Positions 49,701 to 61,700 of a DNA stretch of 64,000 nucleotides are shown in pieces. The position numbers and the translations under genes are program-made. The stretch is from Hydractinia symbiolongicarpus (lineage: Eukaryota; Cnidaria; Hydrozoa; Anthoathecata; Hydractiniidae): contig NC_079877.1 of assembly GCF_029227915.1 (NCBI RefSeq), positions 26,809,851-26,873,850 on the forward strand. The letters are read 5' to 3'. Position 1 is the first letter of the stretch; each line of letters begins with the position of its first letter. The notes below the pieces were generated by a model. It did no database searches. It was not told the DNA's origin and saw only the letters and a program-made list of their open reading frames with translations.

Positions 49701-52700
49701 CCACTAAACCAACTCTATTGAATGGCCATAATAAATTCAAAGTTAATAAACCATCAACTGAAGTTGGCTCAACAAAATCTGATTCCAATAGAAACGAAAC
49801 TGTTAATGAAGATATAAATATGGATGAAGTAGCTGATTTAAATGAAGAAGCTGAGACAAATGGTGATTACACAAACATTAAACAAGAAAGCACGCTTGAA
49901 GAAAAATCACCAACAGATTTAGAACAACAAGAAGCGTTGACAGCTGACAACAATAGTGAAGATGAGGATAAAATTTCAAACAGCGAGCAAAAAATAAATG
50001 AAGGAGTCTACATCAAAAATACTGCAGGAAACCACACTGCAGCTGAACGAAAGCAATTGATAAAAAACGTGAGTAATGTGAATTTAGGGAGGAACCAAGT
50101 TCAACAAAACGCAGAATATTACGACGATGAACTAATTCTACAAAATAATAAAAATAACTTAAACAATAAGGAATCAACAAAAGAAAATTACACAATGTTT
50201 AAAATTTCCCATAAAAAGAATGCGACTCTTCAAAGTGGCTTAAATTATAGCAAGGAGAAAAATAATAACCCAACAATCAACAATCTTCCAATAAATATCA
50301 CCACATCCACAGACAAAACAGAAAATCAAACAGCAGAGAAGGAAGGAACGGATGGAAAGGATGGCGTGGGAAGCACCTCCAGTAAATTACAAAACACAAA
50401 CAATGAGGAGAACGGCAAAGAGTTTGAAGAAAAACAACAGGTAATTGCACATGAGATTTTAGATAAAGCGAGAGAAAGAGAAGAAGAACTCAAGGAGAGT
50501 GAACAAATTGAGAAAGAAGCACAGCTGACACAAATGATGAAGCTCTACACTAATACAACAGAGAATACCATGGCAAATGAATTGGATGACGAGGATAGAA
50601 AGGAAGAGGAACTAAGTGCAACAGAATCGAAGCAAGACAACGAAATAAATTTCTTAAATCCGGCACATGTTCGTGAAACCGTATCTAAATTGAAAAAATT
50701 CAAAGACAACGCCATCAACAAGAAACAAATTTATCAAAAGTTGGTAAAACGTCTTTTAAACAGAAAAAGGAAGATTAGAATGAACAAATGGAAAAAATAT
50801 TTCATATAAAGAAAGGTAGTGTTAATCGTTTGCAAAAAAAAAAAAAATAAAAAAAAATGCACATGTAAATAATTTGTCATCAGAAAGACATATTTCCATT
50901 ACTTCTTTTGTATAAAAAAATCCATGCTACGATTTTTGATACTCATTAATTACTTTACTTGATGTAATTACGGTGTATTCTTTACAATATTTCTTTTAGC
51001 ATTTTTGTTAAAATAATTAACCAGAAGTGTACCTAAACCCATATATCGTGACATACTACTATTCATTTAAAGTCTAATTTACACCATATTTCTTTAAAGC
51101 ATGTATATTTTTAAGACTGATTTTAGAATATTGCATGGCCACAGAAATTTGTTCATGAAAAAGAACAAGGGTCATGTTTATAGGTACAGAGAACATTGAA
51201 AAGGGCCTAAACGTATAAGTAAGCATTCAAAAGAGATTGCTGCAAAGTTAAGTAAAGTTCTAGAAATGTGTTTTCTTATAAAATACCCTGGATTAATGGA
51301 ATGATGAATTAATAGATGGTGTTGGATCACTAAATGAAAATATGCAATAAACATTTTATTTCAGGAACTGTTAATTAACACCTCCTGCTAACTCCTCCAA
51401 AAAATTAACTCAAAACATTTCAATGAAAAATCACTTTGCTAGTTCTTTGTCATTCAATCAACCCTGATTCCTTTCTGCATCCAGGTTAAGAAAAACAAAT
51501 TATTAAAGGAGGACCTGTTGAAAATTATTTCTGTACTTCCCTTTTATTGCTTTAATTAGAAGGATAAGCATTTGAAAAAACAAATATATTTATAAGCTAA
51601 TATGCTTTCACATGCTTGATATTGTGACCTTATATTTACCTTTGTTAGTTGTGGTGGCATTCCACCAAACATTGACACTCCACCTACTGGGACCTAAAAA
51701 TAAAAAAGTAAAAAATAATAATTATGACATGCTTCAACATTTACAAAGCTTGTTATGATATCAGTACAAAAAACAACATTATGAAACTATAATTTTTGAG
51801 GATTTGACTAACAGGAGATGATTTTACCATATAAAATAAAACCAAACAAATACTAAAACAAATACTTTTGCAGAAACAAAAAACAATCATCAGAATTACA
51901 CAAAACCTTTTTCTTTATTTCCTCCTTTTTCGGTTCCACCTTGCTAGTTTTATCACCAAATAAATCATCATCTTCGTCTTCAAGCTCCAGTGTTTTTTTC
52001 CTTGGACTTGTACTGGCTGCAAATGAATTAAATAACTAAATCTTTTATTTGCATATAATTTAGCCACGAAATCCTTTTAAAATTATGACAATACAAAAGA
52101 AGAAAAGAAGGCCTTTTATCAATGGACTATTAATCCACGGAATTGACAATATACATACGCTTCACATCCAGGTTGTTGCTGTTTTTCACAGAATTGAACA
52201 TGTCTTCGTCATCATCTTCATCAAATAAACCTTTGACGACAGGAGGAGGTTTTTTTGGTGGTGATTCTGCAACAACTGAACTTGTTTTTGAAGATGACCT
52301 ACTCAGCTGTAGAGTAAAGAGAAAAGAAGACAACAATAAAACAATGTTCAGTTGCTATTTTATTAAGGATTCATAATCATGTCATTATATTCCGAAGTTT
52401 TTGGGTAAAAAATCAGATTTATTTCCACACAAGAAAGAAAACCATTATAACAATTTTTTTAAGGTTTTTTAAGGTCACCTAGTGTCTGATTAGATTATTC
52501 TACTAAAAGACTGACTGTTTAGACTTCAAACCATGCTAGCCATAAACAATTGTTAAACTACTGTAGAAGACTACTTTAGAAATAAATAAAAATATAAATT
52601 GAGTCCAAACATTTTACAAATTATTGATTTCAAAAAGGGAATATTTTAAAAAAGACATCAAAAGGCAAAAAAAGGTCTGAATTAAGAAAACCATTTTATG

Positions 52701-55700
52701 CAAACATGATTATATAAAACATTATGCGAATATTTACTTTTTCTGGAGATCCAAACAAACCACCACTTGCATCTAAAGAAAACAAGAGACAACAGTTACT
52801 ATCATAAATTTTATTGTTCTTTTTGACAAAAATAAATTATTTACCACCAAATATCGAAACAGCTCCAGCAGGGATTCGTTTGCCACTACTTGTAGTTCTC
52901 TGCATGGATCCTGTTCTACTGACTAAACAAGATAAAAAATACAGGTTTGTAAATGTTTAAGCTTTTGAAAGGGGGCAATAATTTTGAATTTTAGTTCCAA
53001 CCAAAAACTACAGCTACTGACAGGTAAAAAAAATTAAAAGCTTTTACAACAAAACATTAATTCTAAATAAATGTAAACATTACAGCAAGCAGCCAAAAAT
53101 AACTGATAATTTTCTTTGTTCACAATGACGTTGTTTCATCAAAACAAAATGCTACTGAAACATGTATTTTCGTGACCATACAACTTTTCTCATTCAATTT
53201 TTGTGACATCATCAACTAATTGCAAGTCTAAACCTTTATGAAACTAAGTTGAAGTTGCATCGTGTGGGACTGTTGATGCAAATTCAAAGTACAGAAGCTT
53301 ATGCAGTAAAAAAGCTGTTTAAAGCAGTATTAGTTTAATTTCTCTAGAATTTTTAAGTGACCTGACATACTGAAAAAGGAGAAATTAATTAAGCATTTTG
53401 TGGCCCACTTAAGTGGGTTATAGGGAATAGGAGGAACTATTTTTGGGTAAAACACAAAAGTAAGGATAATAAAGACAGATTGATGTTTTAGTAAGACAAA
53501 AAGACTTACCTTTGTCTTCTTCTTCTTCTTCCTTGTCCTCTTTTTCTTGTTTTTCTTCTTTCTTCTTTGCTTTTTCCGTAGAATCTGAAAACAATCCATC
53601 CTGAAACACACATTTTTGTATTTGTACAACATACACATATTTAATACTTTACGATTATAAATATGAAACTTTACATCATCTTCAGGTTCATCGAAAAGAC
53701 TATTTCCACCACCACTAAATAAGCCACTCTTTTTTGCGAAAGGTCCATTATCATTGTTTTCATCAAAAAATTCATCCTTTTGGGGAGGTGCAAACAAATC
53801 TTCATCATCTAAAAAAACAAATCTATTACAGTAAAACGCATTTTCATAATAACGACAACAAAAATAATTATTTGTTACATGCATAATAAATCAAAGTTCT
53901 CATAAATGGTAACAGCATCAATGCAATGACAAAAGTTAACATGAAATGCTAACTAATTTAGTGTGACAAAACTACACTAAACTAACGCTATGTTTAAAAT
54001 GATTGATTGATTTGGATAAATGTGAAAGACTGACAAATTTAAAATATATTGAATATAAATAAAAAGTATCAATTAGTTATTTTAAAAATATACAAATTAG
54101 GAATTGTTTGACAAACTAGGACTTTACCACCCACCTTGATTTGTTTTCGGCTTTTGAATAACTTTAGATCCACTTTTCTTTTGGCTGTTTCTACTCTCGA
54201 TACTTTTAGTCCGTTTCTGTTTTTCCTTATGACTTTTCTTAGAGTTAATACTTTGAGTTTCTGCTGACATGGAGCCACCACGTTTCGACTTACTTTTAGT
54301 CCTAGTGGCTTTCTTTTCCTGTATCGATTCTACATCATTTGAGATATTATCGTCACTGTTGTCCGCAACAGTTGGTTTACTCAAACCTAGTTTTGAAGCT
54401 AATTCTGCTTGGAAATTGTTCTAAAAATCAAGAAGCAATGTTTCTGCACACACACACAAATGATATAAAAGTTAAACTACTTAAAGTGACCAATTAACTG
54501 ACTGAATGACTGAACCATGCAGTTAATTATAGAGATTTAAGTACCTTAGGCTCCTCTTCTTCACTCTCCATCTCTTCATCTTCATCATCTTCATCATCAC
54601 CATCCTCACTTTCATCACTTTCCACATGTTTCTTTATACTTTTTGGTTCACCAAACAGATCGTTTTCAGAATCATCAGATTCCTCAATGAAGGACTTTTT
54701 GGTTGCTTTCTTTTGAGGACGCACATCTTCACTTTCTTCTTCTGAAATATCTTCAGAAGACTAAGAAGAATCATAATATCTTACAACCTCTCTTTTACTA
54801 GTGGTACTAAATTTATTATGTTTTCTATTAAAGCGACAGAACTGTAACTTTACACTAAGCTAGTTGGATAAAACTATATTTGTTATTTCGAGTGAAAAAA
54901 TGTCTTAAAAATATATCAAACTTGTTTACAGATGTTTCCTCTTCATCATCCTCCTCCTCTTCTTCGTCGGATTCCTCATTTTCCACTTTTACATTTTCAT
55001 CTTCGTCTTCACTTTGCACTTCAACTAATCCTATTGTTTCATCATGAATAAATTCTGCAGTACCGATTAAATACGGCAAAGGACGGCTTGAATACACATC
55101 CTGAAATGTAGTTATTTGACAATAAGAATTTGGATTGGAAAAAAATAAAAACCCTCTAGGTAAAATACCTGATATTTCATACTTATTTAGTTGATTAGGA
55201 ATAAGCTTTTAAGGGGGTTCTCATCTACAGATCAGGTTACTGTGATGGCCATTTTTTGAAAATTAAAAAAGAAAAAAAAGAAAGAAAAAGAAATAATTAT
55301 TTTAATTAAGAAGTTGTCTAAAAAGCCTTGATATTACTTTGTACAAAAAAATCCTAAAAACTAATTTGGTTTATTATTCTGGCTTTACAGAATAGTACCC
55401 AAAAATAAAGTTGCTCATCACACATATTTTCTTTTCTAACAAAAGATGGCACTCATTCAAAGGGGCCCTATAAAGTTGAAACAATCAATTTAGTATGTGC
55501 AGTTATTTATATAGTTTTATACAACGAATACTTTTTATTTGTAGCAAGTAACACTTTCTATTTTGATCAATTTACAAAGGAAACTTCATGTCTGATACTT
55601 TACGTACTTGGGCTTGATCAGTACAACACTTCATAGTTTGCTGATCATAGGCATAAAAGAAAGTACTGATAGCTCAAGAAAAAAAAGGGTAAAATTGAGT

Positions 55701-58700
55701 TACAGATGTTGCATTATGTCTGAGAAAATATGGATAAACCAGTTAAGTGAGTCATAAATCACATATTTTGTATTTCCATGTTTGTAGGAATGTGTTTGGG
55801 TATGTGTACATTATAGTCTCTGTTTTTGGCACAGACTCGTGTGTTTCACAATTGCTCTATGGGATAAGTTCTAAACTTACTTTTGGTTCAATTATAGGAT
55901 CAGCTACAGCAGCAGAGATTGATCCAACTTCTTCATCATCTGAATCTGAAATAAATTTTAAACACAGAAATTTATTGAAGCGCTTGTTTTAGGCAATCTT
56001 TGTTTTTGATCAAGCGCGTGATGTTTGAAACCTTGCAGCCATTCATGTATTAATGGATACTGTTAGTTCTTTTTTCAGCAAAAATTTTGAAAAAAGTTTT
56101 TTATTATATTCTTACAAACAAACTTTAAAGCTTTTTAATTTTATAACAAAATCTGTAAAATTCCTACAAATGCGTTAAAGAGGAGAAAAAATATTTTTCT
56201 CTGAACAAACCCACTACGTGATTGTGCAATCAGCATATCATTGTTTAAAGAAAAATCCAAAGTATTTGAGTATTTCAATAGGACAGACTTGTTGAAATGC
56301 TTTTTTTCTCTGACTAGATTTTACAAAGGGTGATGGATATATCATGTGTTTGACAAAATTAATAAAGCTGTAAGGAAGAGAATTACAGCATTGTGTTTTT
56401 GACACCTGGGGCTATAATATGCTGTCACATTTTTTTAATTATTTGTTTATTCCAAAGTTATAACCATGGAACTTAAAATGAATACATTAAGAAGAAAAAG
56501 AGAATTTCTGATATAAAAACCCAACAACGTTGAAAATGAACAATGTGATAACATATTTTAGGCAAGACTGTGCTGAACAATAGGATATAAATTTGATTAC
56601 TCAGTTACCAGTACTTTTTCAGTTTTATTGTTACTGTCTTTTATTGTTTTTTCTTATTGTGTTAAAACTAAAATAATCACAAAATTTATTTTATATATAA
56701 CAAACTACGTTTATTTTACTTCTAAATAGTGCTTTTTAACTTTCATAAAAATAAAGATATAACAATCACACCCAAAGCTCTTACAGTATTGTAAAATTAT
56801 AAAATTAAAATGAAATTTTGAAACTGTGAATTATATTGAGTAGTTTTTTTCTGCCCTAGTAAATGTATACTAAAACGACATGTTTAAAATGCATATGCGT
56901 ATTTTATTAAATTAAAATGAAATACCTGATGATTTAAGTATACTTACGAAAATCTTCGTTTTAACTTAATAAAATACACATACATATTTTAAATATGTCG
57001 TTTTAATACAGGGTTCGAATTAGAAAAGTAAAGTCAGTTCGCAAAAATTTCGGCACTCTGTGGCCTGGTAACACCGTAGACCAATTACCATTGGCTTGTT
57101 CATTAGTAGCCACTTGTTTTTTGAAAAAAATCTGACCTGCGAGCTTTACTTTTTCTTGCGTTATTATTTTTTTGTTGGGGAAAAGTGTGGGACGTTTCAA
57201 CTTGTGAATCCTAAACACGTTTGAACTAGTTACTTTCTCAGTTTTAACTTTCTTGTCTCTGATAGCCGAAATAATGTTGCAAAAACGAAATAAGTATAAT
57301 TTTATAGCATGCTGTAAGAAAATATTGAAAATGTAATTATTGTTTCAGAGACTGTTAACCAGTTTTTGTGAACATTACAACGAAGTTAAATACAAAAAAT
57401 ATGTTTGTTTCAAGCATGAGTCTTTTAGTAAAATGCTGTACTGTCCAGATGTAAACTTGCAAAAATAATAGCTTTCATTCAAAAAACACATTAGGATAGC
57501 GAGTTCCTTTCAAATCATGCGAAAATAATTGCTTTTAGTTAAATTTTTAAACCACGATCTAAAAAAGCATTTCTATCGCTGATTTTCATTCTTAAACTTT
57601 TAAAATACGATCTAATGAAGCTTTTCTATCGCCGTTCTTTGTTCCTAATTTTTTAGAAAAGCGATCTAAAAAAGCATTTTTATCACCGCCTTTTGTTCTT
57701 AAACTTTTAAAATGCGATCTAAAAAAGCTTTTCTATTGCCGTTTATCGTCCTTAAATTTTTTAAATGCGATCTAACAAAGCTTTTCTAATCGCCGTTCTT
57801 CGTTCTTAAACTTTTAAAATGCGATTTAAAAAAGCATTTCTATTGCCGCTTAAAAATATTTGATTCGCAATTTTATCATTTTCTTCGCAAAGTGATTCGC
57901 AAAAATAGCATTTCGATTCGCAAATTGCGAATTGCGTACCGCTAATTCGAACCCTGTAATATACATGTGATGTATATTATGTATATTATTATGTACATTA
58001 AATGTATCTTTTTTGAAAATATTTTCACCTAGCTAATAGGAGAAATTATTTAAATTAATTGCCTCAAACAAAACACCAATAATAAAATAAAAGAGATAAA
58101 ATAAAAAGATGTAACTTCTGGATTTATTTTTACTCATTTTTTCTAGGATACAAAAAGGCCCTTTTAGGCTCAAGGTTTCCAAGACTGAAACTAATATGCT
58201 ACTTACCATCATCAACTGTAGGTTTTATTTCCACGGTTATAAATGCATCTTCCAACACATTAAAGCCAAAGTGAACAGCATTTGTATATCGAGGAAGAAT
58301 TTCTGATTCTAATTGTTCTCTAGTTTTTTCCTGCAAAAAATATTATAGCACTTTTACAAATGCATTAATATGTTGTCGAAACATGAACAATGGTATTTGT
58401 TATACTTGTTTTTCTGTGTTTTCTTTATCAGTTTTTTCTTCAGTTATCTCATCTTCGTAAACGCGCTGAATATGAAATAGGAATTAATACCCAAAAATTA
58501 AATCTAATTTCAATGAAACCACCAGCAGTATACAAAACTTACGTTTTCAATAAACTGGTTGCTTGATAACATCAAAAAGTCATTAAACGTATTGTGAACT
58601 TTTGCATTAGAACCCTGGAAATAAAAACATTTTTAAAAAAGAGGGTCAATTGTACTGCTCTCATCTTTCAGAAATACCATAAAAACAATAGTTTTTTCAC

Positions 58701-61700
58701 AAACCTTTGTAGAATTTCCTAAACTTTCAACCAGTTTGTCAATTTCAGATGTTCTTGAGATTATTCTTTGAGAGAAGTCGTTCAGGTAAAGGAGTAACTA
58801 AACAACATTAACATGAAATAAACTATAGAATAAATTAAAAGTAAACAGAAAAGTGACGAAGAAGAAATTCTTAAGATAAATCTTCTAGAATTTAAATTTG
58901 AATTATTAGTATGTAGTATATTTGTAGTATGCTCAGGATCAGTAACGTTTAATTGTTGAATGGAGTCAAAAATCTTATATAATAATACAAATTGTATGTA
59001 ACGGTCATAGTGGATGTGTTCATTTTCTTTTAAAGCCGCCAAAATTTTTTTTTGAAATTGCCGAAAAAAGTATGTCTCAAATGTTAAATTTTATGACGTT
59101 ACGGCGCAACGTCAATAACACTACTTTAACGTCAATATCATATAATTAATAAATCCATCACAGTGCACTTAAAACTTTGAGGCCAAATAACTTGGAAACG
59201 AGGTGGTTACTTCAGTGATTTTTTACCGCGTGGCTAACTAAGGACCACCTAGGACCAATTTGGGTAATTTTCTTAAACCTGGATGCCTGAATCCGTTTCG
59301 GAATGGACGAGTTAATGACGTCATCAAAAAACCTTTAAACCCTATCTGCAACCGTTTATTAAAAGTGCATGATCCTATACATTTTCTTGGGGCAACAGGC
59401 ATACAAATTTCTAAAAAAAAAATTTTGGGTTATGACGGGTCATTGCTGACGTCAGCAAAATTATTAATCCCTGATATCTCCTTAGGCGATCATTGAGAAC
59501 ACATGATCCTGTACGTTATTTTGATCAGCGTTTCAACTTCTACACATTACAAACAAAGAATAAACCAATTTCACGAATTTTTTATATCTGCACTTCACTG
59601 CTGACGTCAGCAAAACATCCAAAACAACCTTTTTTATTTTTCTTCTGCCTAAGTGGATTTCTGCACGGGCCTTATTGACTAGTTAACTCCTAATTCGTGA
59701 CATTTTTAGTGTAATCAACTTTTTCTTGCATACAAGAACCATGATTGTGGCTGACACACAAAAATCCTACCACGGTTAAACTGAATAAATTCTGCATCTA
59801 GTAATAACTTTTTTTTATGCGGCTGACGTAGTCAAGAGATATCACTGGTTAAACAGTGTTTCAAAATGTGGGCGGCAAAGCCATGTAGCTACACACTTTC
59901 CTATTTAAAACTGTTCAACACAATACCAAGCAGTAAAAAAGTTGATTTTTTCTATCAGGAATACAGACAGAGATGAGTAATTAATAGTATGATGGCAAAA
60001 CTTGTGGCTATGTTATTTAGATCCAAAAAGTGGCTTGCAAAAAACTATTGTATAAAGTTTAATTTAGTGCTTTCAGGTTATCTTCTGTAACACTCTTTGC
60101 AAAATTCATAACAGACATTTTGTAGTGGGCACCATTTTGTGGCTGACGTTCGGCTTTTAAGTACTGCTGGGTGCTACCTGTCATTGTTATGGAATAGCAA
60201 TATGATTCGTTTTTTGAACGAGTGAATATTGTTATTAAGGAATGTTGTTACAACTATTGAAATTCTTACAAATAACGTGGCTGACAATGTTTTGGCAGTC
60301 AAAGAAGCAAAAGAGTTATTATCAAACTTTATCTAATATTAAATTGACAATTTTACTGGTGAATTTAGCTTAAAAATAGGAGAGAAAATATTTCCGCACT
60401 GTGTAAGCCACATTTTGTGTTTTACATTAAATCTTGTTAGATTTGAGGGAGATGTTATTTCTAGTCTATATATTGTTTCAAATCAAATGTTGTGGTTTAC
60501 AGGACATAAGAGACATCCTTACTCACAAAAATGTAACAAAAATATCAGCCACTTATTAGGACTCATAATCAAATTTTTCTGAAGCATTAACACTTTTTGC
60601 AAAGTTTGACCCCTCAGCCAGAAGATAGCAGTTCTAAAATGCATTTTAGTTCATATTAAACTGATTTGGCTGACAGTGTTAGAATGTATCTGATATGCTT
60701 CTGTAAGCCATATTACAAAAAAACTTACTGAGATTGTTTATGCTATTGATTCCAATTAATTTCGAGAATTTTGAAATGTAAGCCAGAAAATTGGAGATTT
60801 TAAAGCAAAAGTTCAATTTTTGCTTTTTTTGTGAATTTTAAAAATGTCACACAATTTTTTCCTGCATTCTGTTGAATATGATTCTCCTGGTACATGTAAC
60901 AGAAAACTTTGTGATGATGTCATCATTTCACATAATTAATGAACGTCCAAAATTTAGAGATTTTTCAAAAAACTTAAAAGACTTCTAGACAAATTTCCAA
61001 GCTCTTTTATATGAAATAACTTGTTTTCAAGTAAGAGGTAAACTTTGAGGGTAAAAATGTTGCAGGAATTTAAGCAAACCGTAAAAATAAAAGATAATTT
61101 GAGAGAAGAAATTATTCGCAACTTTAGAAAAAAACTCCTGTATTCTGAAACTATATGGTGCAACAAAGAAAACAAAACTTACAGTTGATGGCAATAAGCT
61201 ACACAGAATCATAATGGTATCAAGCCAAGATGAATCAACAGATAGGGGACATAATAAAAAAGTGTGCCACATGTGCTGAAGTGCTGAATACACAGTACCA
61301 AAGGGAAACAAGGCGTTACTAACAGAGAAAATTGTGATTTTGAACTCCCTTGCAACCCGAAATTACTTAACTCAAAAAACGAATTTATCAGTAAATGTCG
61401 TCATGACAACAAATACTTGTTAAAGAACGTTAAGAGAATCGGTGTGTGTTAAATATAAGAGTTCAAGATTTTAAGATATGTTTATGATTTTGTATTAATG
61501 CTTGTTTTGTTTTATCTTATAGCTTTAACAAAATATTTGGTAACTTGTACCTGATGATTGTTTAACATGAAACTTAAAGTCGTACAAAAGTACCGTGCAT
61601 TTTATTGAATCTGACACACATAATATATATATATATATATATATTTTTTTTTTTCTGCAAATGGTTGTCATACTATCTGTCCTATCTAGTATATAGCTTA

